A DNA stretch of 64,000 bases from Priestia megaterium (GCF_009497655.1 NZ_CP023317.1:1455501-1519500), one strand, 5' to 3'; shown: positions 24,427 through 34,244, numbered from the stretch's first letter. A program made the numbers and translations. The notes: generated by a model not told the origin, from the letters alone.

Positions 24427-26052
24427 ATGAAAAAAATAGGGTCTTTACTAATGATGTGTGTACTTATATTTGCACTTGCTGCCTGTACGGCCACAAAAGA
24501 TTCAGGCGCGGAGCCAGAAAAGAAGAGCAGTACAGCAAAAGAAGACGGTAAGGTCCTTTATATGAATAATGGCGCAGAACCTACGTCTTTTGATCCGCCT
24601 ATTGGGTTTGATTCATATTCATGGAATATGCTTAATAACTTAATGGAAGGGCTGACTCGTTTAGGAAAAAGCGATGAGCCTGAAGGAGCAATGGCCGAGA
24701 AATGGGATATTTCTGACGATAAAAAAGTCTATACGTTTCATTTACGAAAAGATGCTAAATGGTCAAATGGAGATGACGTAAAAGCAAGTGATTTTGTGTT
24801 TGCGTGGAAGAGGCTGTTAGATCCTAAGACTGGTTCTCCAGCGGCATTTTTAGGCTATTTCATTCAAGGTGGAGAAGAATTTAATACGGGTAAAGGCAGT
24901 GCTGATCAAGTAGGAGTCAAAGCGCTAGATGACAAAACCTTTGAAGTTACGCTTAAAAGTCCGCAAGCCTATTTCTTAAGTGTAGTTTCCAATCCAGCGT
25001 TTTTTCCAATTAATGAAAAAGTAGCAACAAAAAATCCGAAATGGTTTGCAGAAGCAGATTCGTTTGTTGCTAATGGTCCTTTCAAATTAACTCAATGGAA
25101 GCATAACAGTAATCTAGTAATGGAAAGAAACGATCAGTACTGGGATGCTAAAAATGTAAAGCTCGATAAGGTAAAATGGGCAATTGTTGAAAATACAAAC
25201 ACAGAATACCAAATGTATCAAAATGGAGAACTAGATGTTTCTGAAATTCCATCGGATTTAAGTGAAAAGCTGCTGAAAGATGGAGATGTTCATATCGAAG
25301 ACCAAGCGGGAACTTACTTTTACCGCTTTAACTTAGATAAAGAGCCCTTTCAAAACAAAAATATCCGTAAAGCATTCGCAATGGCTGTAGATCAAGATCA
25401 AATTGTTAATTTTGTTACAAAAAATAAAGAAAAACCAGCTCGCGGGTTTGTATCATACGGATTTAAAGATGCAGATGGAAAGGATTTCCGTAAAACGGGC
25501 GGCGACTTACTAAAAACAGATGGCAAAGAAGCAAAAGCACTTCTGAAAAAAGGAATGAAAGAAGAAGGATATAAAAAGCTGCCAGCTATTACGCTAACAT
25601 ATAGTACAGACGATACACATAAAAAAATGGCAGAAGCACTTCAGCAAATGTTCAAAGAAAATCTAGGTGTAGATGTGAAGCTTGCCAATATGGAATGGAA
25701 TGTTTTCCAAGAAGAACAAAAAGCGTTAAAGTTTCAGCTGTCACGAAGTTCGTTTTTAGCTGATTATGCAGATCCAATCAACTTTTTAGAGAGCTTCCAG
25801 ACGGGTCATTCAATGAACCGTACAGCTTGGAGCAATAAAGAATATGATAAGTTAATTAAACAAGCTATGAACGAAACGGATAATAAAAAACGTTTTGAGC
25901 TTATGTATAAAGCAGAAGGTATTTTATTTGATGAGATGCCGATCATTCCTATTCATTTCTACAACTATGTGTTTTTAATAAAAGATAACGTATCTGGAAT
26001 TGTTCGTCATCCTGTTGGCTATTTAGATTTGAAGTGGGCAGATAAACAGTAA
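24427..26052 (+). CDS. dppE: Peptide-binding lipoprotein DppE
   Basis: The extracytoplasmic receptor of the importer (SBP family 5, OppA/DppE type) has 541 residues. The signal peptide MKKIGSLLMMCVLIFALAAC ends in a lipobox, with Cys20 as the lipidated residue. Family blocks include LRKDAKWSNGDDVKASDFVFAW and the C-terminal DEMPIIPIHFYNYVF. An upstream ATG at 24394 is in frame, but AAAGAGGGGGAAACA selects 24427. A hairpin after the stop may stabilise the dppE part of the transcript, as receptors are needed in excess. Confidence 0.93.
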   Translation: MKKIGSLLMMCVLIFALAACTATKDSGAEPEKKSSTAKEDGKVLYMNNGAEPTSFDPPIGFDSYSWNMLNNLMEGLTRLGKSDEPEGAMAEKWDISDDKKVYTFHLRKDAKWSNGDDVKASDFVFAWKRLLDPKTGSPAAFLGYFIQGGEEFNTGKGSADQVGVKALDDKTFEVTLKSPQAYFLSVVSNPAFFPINEKVATKNPKWFAEADSFVANGPFKLTQWKHNSNLVMERNDQYWDAKNVKLDKVKWAIVENTNTEYQMYQNGELDVSEIPSDLSEKLLKDGDVHIEDQAGTYFYRFNLDKEPFQNKNIRKAFAMAVDQDQIVNFVTKNKEKPARGFVSYGFKDADGKDFRKTGGDLLKTDGKEAKALLKKGMKEEGYKKLPAITLTYSTDDTHKKMAEALQQMFKENLGVDVKLANMEWNVFQEEQKALKFQLSRSSFLADYADPINFLESFQTGHSMNRTAWSNKEYDKLIKQAMNETDNKKRFELMYKAEGILFDEMPIIPIHFYNYVFLIKDNVSGIVRHPVGYLDLKWADKQ

Positions 26053-26065
26053 AGTGGAACTTTTC

Positions 26066-26094
26066 GTCAGAGGGGATTTCAATTCCCTTCTGAC
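26066..26094 (+). promoter_or_regulatory. Intra-operon hairpin after dppE
   Basis: An 11-bp stem (26066-26076 with 26084-26094, one G-U pair) with further pairing outside it and no long T run. It looks like an mRNA stabiliser or leaky terminator that sets receptor abundance. Confidence 0.55.
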
Positions 26095-26140
26095 CCAAGT
26101 TTCACTTTCTTCATTTCTTTACACAAAAGGAGTGTAGCAA

Positions 26141-27085
26141 ATGATCAAACCAAAACGATTAAAAAAAGGTGATACAGTAGCTGTTATTGCACCTGCTAGT
26201 CCGCCTAATCAGCACAATCTAAAAAAAGGACTAGAATATTTGAAGGAAATAGGATTAAACGTAGTAACGGGTGCGCATTTATATAAAAAAAACGGGTACT
26301 TGGCAGGGACTGATGAACAGCGAGCAGCCGATATACATGCGATGTTTGCCAATAAGGAAGTAAAGGCAATTATCTGTGCATGCGGAGGGTACGGGACTGC
26401 TAGGCTTGCCTCGCAATTAAACTACAATTTAATTAAGCAAAACCCAAAGATTTTTTGGGGATATAGCGATATTACGTTTTTACATACCGCTATTCATCAG
26501 CGCACAGGTTTGGTTACCTTTCACGGGCCAATGCTTTCGTCGGATATCGGAAAAGAAGATGTTCATATAGAGACGAAGCAAGCTTTTTATCAATTATTTT
26601 CTCACCGTTCTTTTTACTATACGGATCAAATTAGCCCGCTCGACACTATTTGTGAAGGAGAAGCAACTGGTCAGCTGATAGGAGGAAATCTGACTTTGCT
26701 CGTGAGCACGCTTGGCACTCCATTTGAACTAGATACGAAAAATAAAATTTTATTTATTGAAGATATTGACGAAGAGCCGTATGAAATTGACCGCATGATG
26801 ACACAGCTGTATATGGCCAATAAACTGCAGGATGCAGCGGGAATTCTTATCGGAGATTTCCATAACTGCTATCCTAAAAAACGTACAGAGTCGCTTTCAT
26901 TAGAAGAGGCATTAACAAGTTACCTGACTTCTTTAAAAAAGCCTGTTATGAGAGGGTTTCGCATCGGGCATTGCTCGCCTCAAACAGCTGTGGGAATTGG
27001 AAGTTATGCCACGATGTCGACTTATGAACGAATGGTGGAATTTGAATCCGGTATTACATTACCAAAAGATAAAGTCGAACGCTGA
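26141..27085 (+). CDS. ykfA: LD-carboxypeptidase (S66), YkfA-like
   Basis: The serine peptidase removes the terminal D-Ala from murein tetrapeptides, allowing their recycling. The 314-residue cytoplasmic protein has the nucleophile elbow GYSDITF with Ser109, the CGGYGTARL block, FIEDIDEEPYEIDRM near residue 210 and GHCSPQ near 285, which supply the Glu and His partners. AAAGGAGTGTAGCAA precedes the ATG. Lack of a signal peptide fits action on peptides imported by DppBCDE. In B. subtilis ykfA holds the same place. Confidence 0.92.
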   Translation: MIKPKRLKKGDTVAVIAPASPPNQHNLKKGLEYLKEIGLNVVTGAHLYKKNGYLAGTDEQRAADIHAMFANKEVKAIICACGGYGTARLASQLNYNLIKQNPKIFWGYSDITFLHTAIHQRTGLVTFHGPMLSSDIGKEDVHIETKQAFYQLFSHRSFYYTDQISPLDTICEGEATGQLIGGNLTLLVSTLGTPFELDTKNKILFIEDIDEEPYEIDRMMTQLYMANKLQDAAGILIGDFHNCYPKKRTESLSLEEALTSYLTSLKKPVMRGFRIGHCSPQTAVGIGSYATMSTYERMVEFESGITLPKDKVER

Positions 27086-27116
27086 AGGTTAAACCTGCAG
27101 GGAGGATAAATAAGTG

Positions 27117-28025
27117 ATGGATAAAAAAGCGTATTACGTTTGTGTAGCTGTGGCGACTGTTTGGACTTCCTATGACTCTAGCAGAGAAATAGATGACATT
27201 GCAATAAGTTTCCCAGTAAAACTGGATAAATGGCTGGAGCAATTAACGTATACACGTCGGTTGGAGCTTTGTGAGAAAAATTTAGTTCAAACGCAGCTGT
27301 TACTAGGAGAAGAAGTATATGTAACGGAACTGAAAGGTAAATGGGCAAAAATCGTTATTCCTTCTCAGTTTTCTTCTAAAGATGAAAGAGGATATCCCGG
27401 GTGGGTTCCTTTCCACCAACTGATTTCCCAAGCTGAATATTCTCCATTGAATAAACCAACGGCAGTGGTATCAGCAGCGATTGCGACACTGCAGCTAGCG
27501 GAAGAAACCTTGCAAATTAGTTATCAAACGCAGCTGCCTCTTTTAAAAGAAGATAAAGAATGGCTAGAGGTTCAAACACCGGTTGGCACTGGGAGAATAA
27601 AACGTCAAGATGCTGTTGTAATAGAGGATAGAAACCGTAAAACAACAAAAGGAACTGGAGATATGATTATTGCAGCAGGAGAACAGTTTTTGAATCTTCC
27701 ATATTTATGGGGGGGTATGAGTGCTTGGGGATATGATTGTTCCGGGTTTGCCTATGCTACTCATAAAGCAAACGGCTATCTTATTCCAAGAGATGCCACC
27801 GATCAAGCAAGGAAAGGCAAAGAAGTAGGATTAGACTCTATTCAACCCGGAGATTTATTGTTTTTCGCTTATGAAAAAGGGAAGGGGTCTATCCACCATG
27901 TTGGTATTTGTTATGGCAGAGGAAAAATGCTTCATTCACCTAAAACGGGTAAAACCGTCGAACTGATTGAATTAAAAGGAACGCTTTATGAAGAAGAGCT
28001 GTGCGCAGCCCGGCGCTATTATTAG
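27117..28025 (+). CDS. ykfC: Gamma-D-glutamyl-L-diamino acid endopeptidase (NlpC/P60), YkfC-like
   Basis: The enzyme cuts the D-Glu to diaminopimelate bond of murein peptides that have a free N-terminal L-Ala. It has 302 residues: two bacterial SH3-like modules (about 1-170), then an NlpC/P60 domain with Cys208 in WGYDCSGF and the His of SIHHVGICY. There is no signal peptide, so it is cytoplasmic like B. subtilis YkfC. GGAGGA at 27101-27106 could serve either a GTG at 27114 or the ATG at 27117. In B. subtilis ykfB, the L-Ala-D/L-Glu epimerase, lies just before it; here it is absent. Confidence 0.9.
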   Translation: MDKKAYYVCVAVATVWTSYDSSREIDDIAISFPVKLDKWLEQLTYTRRLELCEKNLVQTQLLLGEEVYVTELKGKWAKIVIPSQFSSKDERGYPGWVPFHQLISQAEYSPLNKPTAVVSAAIATLQLAEETLQISYQTQLPLLKEDKEWLEVQTPVGTGRIKRQDAVVIEDRNRKTTKGTGDMIIAAGEQFLNLPYLWGGMSAWGYDCSGFAYATHKANGYLIPRDATDQARKGKEVGLDSIQPGDLLFFAYEKGKGSIHHVGICYGRGKMLHSPKTGKTVELIELKGTLYEEELCAARRYY

Positions 28026-28037
28026 GAGGTGGCAGTT

Positions 28038-29045
28038 ATGACAGCGAAGCATTTGTTAGAAGTAAAGCAGCTGAGCAAATATTTTTCAATTACGAACAAG
28101 CAGGTTTTGAAAGCAGTAGACGGCGTGTCTTTTTATATTTCAAAAGGAGAAACCTTTGGACTTGTTGGTGAATCCGGCTGCGGAAAATCCACTGCCGGGC
28201 GAACAATCATTGGATTGTATAACCGTACATCAGGAGAGGTGCTTTATAAAGGGAAAAACGTGCATGAGCTATCAGAGAAAGAGAAATTTGCTTTTCATCG
28301 TAATATGCAAATGATTTTTCAAGATCCATATGCTTCACTGAATCCTCGTTCTACCGTAAAGGAGATTATCTCAGAACCAATGGAGGTTCACGGACTTTAT
28401 TCCAATAAAAAAGAAATGCTGAACCGGGTGTATGAGCTGCTAGAAGATGTGGGGCTAAATCGTGATCATGCCAACCGCTATCCTCATGAGTTCAGCGGCG
28501 GGCAGCGCCAGCGCATAGGGATTGCGAGAGCTTTAGCGTTAAATCCAGAATGCATTATTGCAGACGAACCTATTTCTGCTTTAGATGTATCTGTACAGGC
28601 TCAAGTAGTTAATTTATTAAAAAAACTCCAAAAAGAAAAAGGGTTAACTTATTTATTTATTGCACATGACTTGTCGATGGTAAAGCATATAAGCAGTCGT
28701 ATTGGAGTTATGTATTTAGGGCATTTAGTAGAATTAACAACAAGTTCGGAGCTGTATCAAAAACCGCTTCACCCATACACTCAAGCTCTACTGTCAGCTA
28801 TTCCTATTCCTGATCCTGACGTTGAGGATAATCGGAAGCGAATTGTTCTTAAAGGAGAATTGCCAAGCCCCATTAACCCTCCCTCTGGCTGTGTGTTTAA
28901 TACACGCTGTCCTCTTGCAGTAGCAGCCTGTAAGACTCAAAAACCAGAGTGGCAGGAAGTTGAAGAAAATCATTTTGTGGCCTGCCACTTATACAATCAA
29001 AAGATAATGAGTACCAACTATATTGAAACAGCTGCGACAAAATGA
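28038..29045 (+). CDS. ykfD: Peptide ABC transporter ATPase YkfD
   Basis: The second ATPase of the importer (OppF/DppF type) has 335 residues. Walker A is GESGCGKST, the signature FSGGQRQR, Walker [12 protein letters not shown], and the switch FIAHDLSMV. Its C-terminal extension has Cys residues in [14 protein letters not shown] and ACHL. The frame is open from GTG 28029, but the AGGAGG at 28024-28029 overlaps that codon, so ATG 28038 is the start. The last codons overlap the following gene. Confidence 0.93.
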   Translation: MTAKHLLEVKQLSKYFSITNKQVLKAVDGVSFYISKGETFGLVGESGCGKSTAGRTIIGLYNRTSGEVLYKGKNVHELSEKEKFAFHRNMQMIFQDPYASLNPRSTVKEIISEPMEVHGLYSNKKEMLNRVYELLEDVGLNRDHANRYPHEFSGGQRQRIGIARALALNPECIIADEPISALDVSVQAQVVNLLKKLQKEKGLTYLFIAHDLSMVKHISSRIGVMYLGHLVELTTSSELYQKPLHPYTQALLSAIPIPDPDVEDNRKRIVLKGELPSPINPPSGCVFNTRCPLAVAACKTQKPEWQEVEENHFVACHLYNQKIMSTNYIETAATK

Positions 29046-29821
29046 TGGAAAAAGCAAGAGTGAAAATAGAAGATGCAGTTACGAAATGGAAACGGAGTAA
29101 TAATGGACTTATACGGATTCATATTGAAGGGAAAGAATCCATACAGATTAATTCTTTTATCCAACAACGAGCAGCAAGTACAATCAAGCTGCTGCTTGCA
29201 ATAGAAGCGTTTCGTCAAATTGATGAGGGCATCTTGGCTTTAACATCTGTCATTCAAAGAATGGAAAAAAACACGGTTGGCGGAGCAGGTGTACTTAGAG
29301 CTCTTCCGCGGTTAACACATATTAAAGTGGAAGAGCTGCTTGCCCTTATGATAATGGTTTCTGACAACACAGCTACAAATGAGCTCATTTCTTTAGTAGG
29401 ATTTGAAAAAATTAACGAATGTGCTAAAAATCTAGGATTAAAGAAAACCGTTTTAAACCGCTATATGATGGACGAAACAGCTGTTAAACAAGGGAGTGAT
29501 AATTATACGTGTGCCTCTGACGTAGTAAAGTGCCTAAAGGAAATATGTGAAGGAAACTTTTTGCGAAAATCTAGTTGCGAAAAAATAATGAGAATGCTAG
29601 AAATGCAGCAGTTTCGGCATAAGCTTCCAGCACGTATAGGATCAGCGTTTCAAGCTGCGAATAAGACTGGAGAACTACAGGGAGCGGAACATGATAGTGC
29701 TATTCTCATGCGAGGTAACGAAACGTATTATGCCGTTGTTTTGATAGATGGACTAAGTGACAATGAACAGGGAAGGAGATTGATTACTGATATTGGATAC
29801 CTTCTGTCATCTAACATCTAA
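29042..29821 (+). CDS. Class A beta-lactamase-fold serine hydrolase in the dpp operon
   Basis: The 259-residue protein has all three signatures of the penicilloyl-serine fold: STIK (Ser46, Lys49), SDN (107-109) and KTG (208-210). A class A omega-loop Glu-x3-Asn motif is not evident where expected. There is no signal peptide, unlike secreted beta-lactamases. The ATG overlaps the ykfD stop. Lying at the end of a cytoplasmic murein-peptide pathway, it more likely acts on D-amino acid peptides or muropeptide derivatives than on antibiotics. As I recall it has no counterpart in the B. subtilis operon. Confidence 0.82.
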   Translation: MMEKARVKIEDAVTKWKRSNNGLIRIHIEGKESIQINSFIQQRAASTIKLLLAIEAFRQIDEGILALTSVIQRMEKNTVGGAGVLRALPRLTHIKVEELLALMIMVSDNTATNELISLVGFEKINECAKNLGLKKTVLNRYMMDETAVKQGSDNYTCASDVVKCLKEICEGNFLRKSSCEKIMRMLEMQQFRHKLPARIGSAFQAANKTGELQGAEHDSAILMRGNETYYAVVLIDGLSDNEQGRRLITDIGYLLSSNI

Positions 29822-30159
29822 AAATCTTTTGACCATTTCAATAAGCGGGGGTAGTTTGGTCTCTTTTTATTTAATGTCTTCCATCAAAGAAAAACTCACA
29901 TGTACTAATAATAAATGCTTGTCTTCTCAGATTTTGGCGAGACCGTTGTTTGCAGTGCTGGATTTGTGCTAGTAATAGATAAACATGTTCTTTTTCATAA
30001 AATTTTATGAAAAAATAATGATAAATCATTCATCCTATACCAACTTATTCATATTTTTTATATAATAGAATAATAGTATATATTTTAAACGAATAGTGAA
30101 TGTCTATGCCAATTAGCAAGGAGCATGAAATTATTCGATTCATAAATGGTGGTGTATGT
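29822..30159. other. Gap after the dpp-ykf operon
   Basis: No gene seen. A weak hairpin with GACCA/TGGTC arms (29831-29835 and 29857-29861) followed by CTTTTT may end the operon. A TATAAT at 30061-30066 with no clear -35 could serve the next gene. The rest is AT-rich with no obvious structure. Confidence 0.4.
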
Positions 30160-30711
30160 ATGGCAAACGAACATGTAATGATAGATATTATAAAAGCATT
30201 TAAACGCAATTCAACTGAATCCATTGCCATGGATTTAATTAAGGAAGTGCGAGGGACATTTAGTCCTTTACCTAAATATATAGCGGATTTAATTGATGAG
30301 CTGAGAAAATTAAATTTAAAAGACGAAGTGATCAGTGTAATCTTGTATCAATCTGTATATGTGGCGGATCATCAATTTAATATTAAAGATACCATTACCA
30401 ATCGTCAGTTTGTAAAAGATACGATTGAAATGGGCAGAAGATGGGTGCATCAGTACGGCCGAATTGAAACAGTAGAAGAAGCAATTCATATTGCAGAGCA
30501 AGTGTCTACAAAAGAGGACTTGCCTCATCATTTGCAAACAGCAACAATTGACGAAAAAATTACGCTTGAGGTGCAGCTTGATCATCAAACATATGAAATG
30601 TTAAAAAATATAGCGGTTTATTATGATCATCATTCCTATGAACAGTCAATGACTGTAGCAATTAATCGTTTATATACGCAGCTGCGCGATGCACAATCAA
30701 AAAATAGTTAA
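30160..30711 (+). CDS. Small DnaB/DnaD-like helical protein of unknown function
   Basis: The product is 183 residues and helical. Residues about 30-115 recall the DnaD/DnaB C-terminal domain (PF07261): LNLKDEVISVILYQSVYV followed by FVKDTIEMGRRWVHQYG and IETVEEAIHIAEQ, the pattern of a helicase-loader helix bundle. The C-terminal part has an unfamiliar LDHQTYEMLKNIAVYYDHH segment that could be a ribbon-helix-helix-like DNA-binding end. ATG 30160 follows GGTGGTG; an ATG at 30100 is in frame but lacks a good site. The family assignment is by eye. Confidence 0.65.
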   Translation: MANEHVMIDIIKAFKRNSTESIAMDLIKEVRGTFSPLPKYIADLIDELRKLNLKDEVISVILYQSVYVADHQFNIKDTITNRQFVKDTIEMGRRWVHQYGRIETVEEAIHIAEQVSTKEDLPHHLQTATIDEKITLEVQLDHQTYEMLKNIAVYYDHHSYEQSMTVAINRLYTQLRDAQSKNS

Positions 30712-30716
30712 ATGTC

Positions 30717-30754
30717 AAATCTCACATGTTCCGTGCACCATGTGAGATTTTTTA
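30717..30754 (+). terminator. Intrinsic terminator
   Basis: A perfect 12-bp stem AAATCTCACATG/CATGTGAGATTT with a T tail. Confidence 0.87.
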
Positions 30755-30820
30755 AGATGTGAAAGAGGCGCAGATGAAAATGTCTTGCTCCATCATTCAT
30801 CAAAAGGAGGGAGAACATAG

Positions 30821-31348
30821 ATGAGGGTATATTTATCTCCTCTTCAAGAAAAAGATGCTTCTAAAGTTTTTGCATATTGGTCGGATGAAGAGGTTACGAG
30901 ATATATGAATATTGAGCCCTTTACGACGCTTTATCAAGCGGAAAGCATGATTGCACTTCTTCAAAGTTTGACGAAAGAAGGGAAAGCAACACGCTATGCT
31001 ATTCGATTAAAGACTTCCGATGAGATCATTGGAACCTGCGGTCTAAACCGTATTGATTATGATAAAAAGCAAGCAGAGATTGGGTATGATTTAGGCAGAC
31101 CTTTTTGGAAAAAAGGCCTCATGACAGAAGCGCTCTGCCTTTTGCTAGAAAAAGCTTTTGAAGAGTTTCATATACGGGAGATTGAAGCAAAAGTCGATCC
31201 TAATAATAAAGATTCAATTACGCTTTTAAAAAAATTCTCGTTTCAATTAAAAGAGGCGTATAAGTCAGATGATTGTACGTGTTTATACACCGTCAATAAA
31301 GAAAAAGTGAGCGCGATATTGTCAGGACGCTCAAAAAGTAAGAAGTAA
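30821..31348 (+). CDS. GNAT acetyltransferase, RimJ/RimL type
   Basis: The 175-residue protein looks like enzymes that acetylate protein or small-molecule amines. It begins with the RimJ-like LSPLQEKDASKVFAYWSDEEV and contains IIGTCGLNRIDYDKKQAEIGYDL. The acetyl-CoA loop region is FWKKGLMTEAL and the C-terminal part DPNNKDSITLLKKFSF. AAAGGAGGGAGAACATAG precedes the ATG. It is a single gene between a terminator and the cyclic-di-GMP gene. The substrate is unknown. Confidence 0.86.
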   Translation: MRVYLSPLQEKDASKVFAYWSDEEVTRYMNIEPFTTLYQAESMIALLQSLTKEGKATRYAIRLKTSDEIIGTCGLNRIDYDKKQAEIGYDLGRPFWKKGLMTEALCLLLEKAFEEFHIREIEAKVDPNNKDSITLLKKFSFQLKEAYKSDDCTCLYTVNKEKVSAILSGRSKSKK

Positions 31349-31434
31349 ATCCAACAGAAGTTCTTTTGAAATAGTAAATATTTTTAGGCCTTAACCGATA
31401 ACAAAGAAAAGAACGAATTGAAGGAAGGTCATGA

Positions 31435-34203
31435 ATGAATCATCATACACATTTACTAGAAGGGACGTACAATGAGTTACTCGTTACACTTTCTTTCCTT
31501 ATCGCTATTACTGCGGCGTACGCTTCTTTTGGGTTAGCTAATCGTGTGAAAATTTCCCGGGCAAAATTTATTCAGTTTTGGTTAATCAGCGGGGCATTTA
31601 CATTGGGAGTAGGCATTTGGTCCATGCATTTTATTGCCATGCTTGCTTTTCACTTGCCCGTAGATGTTTCATACAATTTATGGTTTGTTCTTCTCTCAAT
31701 CTTGGGAGCGATAACAGGATGTTATATAGGCCTTTACCTCATTCACAAACAAAAGAAAAGCATGAAGGCACTCACCATTGCGGGGAGCTTTATGGGAGCT
31801 GGAATTGTTTTTATGCATTATTCCGGCATGATGGCAATGGAGCCCATTATGATTTCATATGATCCATTTGTCGTTTTTCTCTCTATTCTTATTGCTGTTG
31901 CTGCTTCTAATACAGCTTTGTGGCTTGGTTTTTACTCAAAGCTAAATGAAGGGAAGCTTACCGTTTTTGCTAAGCTTATTTGTTCTACTATTATGGGCAT
32001 TGCTATTGCTGGTATGCACTATACGGGCATGCAGGCAGCTTCTTTTTCAGGAATGCGAATGCCTGAACAATCAAACGGTTTTGCTTTAAATCCACTATAT
32101 TTATCCGCCGTTATTATTTTTTTTGTTGTCTGCCTATTTACGGCTGTGTTTTTAACCATTTTTATGGATCGACGCGTACAAAAACAAGAAGTTTTAAAAT
32201 GGGCTTTTTTTGAATCTGCCCTGGATGCTATTTTGGTGATTGATGAAAAAAGACATGTTTTATCGCTCAATTATGCAGCAGAAACGCTTTTCTCTCTTAA
32301 AGCATCAGATGTAATCGGGAGTGATGTTGTTAAGCTGCTGCCCTTCTATAAATTTTCTTCTCTACAAGACGGACGGACTGAGCACTCCCTTTTGATAAGT
32401 AATAGAGAAGTTACGGTTGAGATAACGGTGATGGCGGTAGCGATTGAAGAGACGGTTGAGTATATGCTGTATATACGCAATATGACGCAAGAGCGTGAAG
32501 CGGAAAAAACGTTGATTGAAGCAAAAAATCGTTATGAAAACTTGTTTTACTCCTCTCCATTGGCAATTATGGTCCATCGAGAAGAAGAGGTCGTGTCCGT
32601 GAATGATGCTATGATTCAGCTTTTAGGAGTAACGGAAGACCAGCTCGTTGGGAAATCGTTATATGATTTCTTTTCATCTGAACAAGTTCCTGATATTAAA
32701 AAAGGATTGAAGGCAGTAAGAGATAGAAAAGATGAGCCAAGACCTCCATTAGCTCAGTTGAAAATGTTTAATGCGTTAGGTAAGGAACTCTTTTTAGAAG
32801 TAAAATCTACGCTCATTCAAATTAATGGAGAGACGCTTTTTCAGACAGTAACTAGAGATGTAACGGAGCAGAAAAAAGCTCAAGAATCGCTTCAATATAT
32901 GGCTTTTCACGATATGCTAACAGATTTACCAAATCGAAGTATGTTTTCAAACATTGTAGAGAAATCCATTGATTCAGCAGCTGCTTCAGGAAAAAAGCTT
33001 CATTTCTTATTCTTAGACCTCGATCGTTTCAAACAGGTAAATGACACGCTTGGTCATCATGCTGGAGATCAGCTTATGCTTCAGGTGGTCGATCGAATGA
33101 AGAGCTGCCTAAGAAACCAAGATGTTCTTTCGCGTTTTGGAGGAGATGAGTTTTTAGTTTTACTGCATGATAGGACGGATGAAGAAGTAAGAAAAATCTG
33201 TAAATCATTAAATGACTGCTTATCCACTCCTTTTGTAGTGCTGTCGAGAGATGTTTATTTAGGGGTAAGCATCGGAGTTAGTTTATTTCCTAAAGATGGA
33301 AAAACGCTTGAGGTGCTAGTTCGCCATGCTGATTTAGCGATGTACGAAGTCAAAAAACAAGGGCGTAATCATTATCTGTTTTATCAAAAAGAAATGCAGG
33401 TTCATACTACGCGACGAATGAGAATTGAAGATGGTTTACGAAAGGCTTTTGAGCTGGGCGAAATGGAGCTTCACTATCAGCCGAAAGTCAATATTCAAAG
33501 TGGCCATATTGTTGGAGTGGAGGCTTTGATCCGGTGGACTCACGCCGAGATGGGCGTTATTTCTCCCGCAGAATTTATTCCGATTGCTGAAGAAACAGGC
33601 GTTATTGTTACATTGACGAAATGGGTATTAAAAAAAGCGTGCCATCAAAATAAGTATTGGCAGCTGAAAGGACTTCCTCCCTTAAAAATGAGTGTGAACA
33701 TATCAAGCGTGGATTTTGGTACAACAGATTTTGTTGATTATGTGTTAGATGTCTTGCGTGAAGTAGAGTTAGAATCACGATATTTAGAACTTGAAATTAC
33801 GGAAAGTGTAACGATGAAGCATGTTGAGCAAACAATCGAAAAGCTACAAATTTTAAAAGATGCAGGAGTATTTATTTCGATTGATGATTTTGGCTCAGGA
33901 TATTCCTCATTCAGCTATATTCAGAAGCTGCCTATTCATACGCTGAAAATTGACCGGTCTTTTATTAAAGATTTAGATCCTAATACAACGGAAGTATCGA
34001 TTGTCAGAGCCATTATTACACTAGCCAAAAGTTTGCAGCTATCCGTCGTAGCAGAAGGTGTAGAAGAAGTTGAACAAGTAGAACTTCTTCATAAAGAAAA
34101 ATGTGATGAAGTGCAGGGATACTATTTCTCCAAACCGATTTCAGCGCAGGAATTTTATGAGAAATTTCATAAAATCGAAGAAAAAATGGAATTTGTTCAT
34201 TAA
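31435..34203 (+). CDS. dgcW: MHYT-PAS-PAS-GGDEF-EAL cyclic-di-GMP protein (YkoW/DgcW-like)
   Basis: The 922-residue membrane sensor could make and break cyclic-di-GMP. The N-terminal seven-helix MHYT domain (about 1-245) has MHFIAML, MHYSGMM and MHYTGMQ, proposed to bind a metal and sense gases. Two PAS domains follow (about 255-355 and 365-480). The GGDEF domain has an intact RFGGDEF; the EAL domain has VGVEALIRW, ESVTMK, DDFGSGYSS and LKIDRSF, also intact. A ribosome site GAAGGAAGGTC precedes the ATG. B. subtilis YkoW has the same plan with one recognised PAS. It is monocistronic, ending in a shared terminator. Confidence 0.9.
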   Translation: MNHHTHLLEGTYNELLVTLSFLIAITAAYASFGLANRVKISRAKFIQFWLISGAFTLGVGIWSMHFIAMLAFHLPVDVSYNLWFVLLSILGAITGCYIGLYLIHKQKKSMKALTIAGSFMGAGIVFMHYSGMMAMEPIMISYDPFVVFLSILIAVAASNTALWLGFYSKLNEGKLTVFAKLICSTIMGIAIAGMHYTGMQAASFSGMRMPEQSNGFALNPLYLSAVIIFFVVCLFTAVFLTIFMDRRVQKQEVLKWAFFESALDAILVIDEKRHVLSLNYAAETLFSLKASDVIGSDVVKLLPFYKFSSLQDGRTEHSLLISNREVTVEITVMAVAIEETVEYMLYIRNMTQEREAEKTLIEAKNRYENLFYSSPLAIMVHREEEVVSVNDAMIQLLGVTEDQLVGKSLYDFFSSEQVPDIKKGLKAVRDRKDEPRPPLAQLKMFNALGKELFLEVKSTLIQINGETLFQTVTRDVTEQKKAQESLQYMAFHDMLTDLPNRSMFSNIVEKSIDSAAASGKKLHFLFLDLDRFKQVNDTLGHHAGDQLMLQVVDRMKSCLRNQDVLSRFGGDEFLVLLHDRTDEEVRKICKSLNDCLSTPFVVLSRDVYLGVSIGVSLFPKDGKTLEVLVRHADLAMYEVKKQGRNHYLFYQKEMQVHTTRRMRIEDGLRKAFELGEMELHYQPKVNIQSGHIVGVEALIRWTHAEMGVISPAEFIPIAEETGVIVTLTKWVLKKACHQNKYWQLKGLPPLKMSVNISSVDFGTTDFVDYVLDVLREVELESRYLELEITESVTMKHVEQTIEKLQILKDAGVFISIDDFGSGYSSFSYIQKLPIHTLKIDRSFIKDLDPNTTEVSIVRAIITLAKSLQLSVVAEGVEEVEQVELLHKEKCDEVQGYYFSKPISAQEFYEKFHKIEEKMEFVH

Positions 34204-34206
34204 TGT

Positions 34207-34244
34207 AAAAAGCCGTTCTTCTAAATAAGAACGGCTTTTTATTA
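34207..34244. terminator. Bidirectional terminator between dgcW and ycgQ
   Basis: A perfect 14-bp stem (34207-34220 with 34227-34240) with A and T tracts on both sides. Confidence 0.88.

Noticed and set aside
29042-29821. Antibiotic-resistance beta-lactamase
   Set aside because: The protein has no signal peptide and no clear omega-loop Glu motif, and it sits in a murein-peptide recycling operon.
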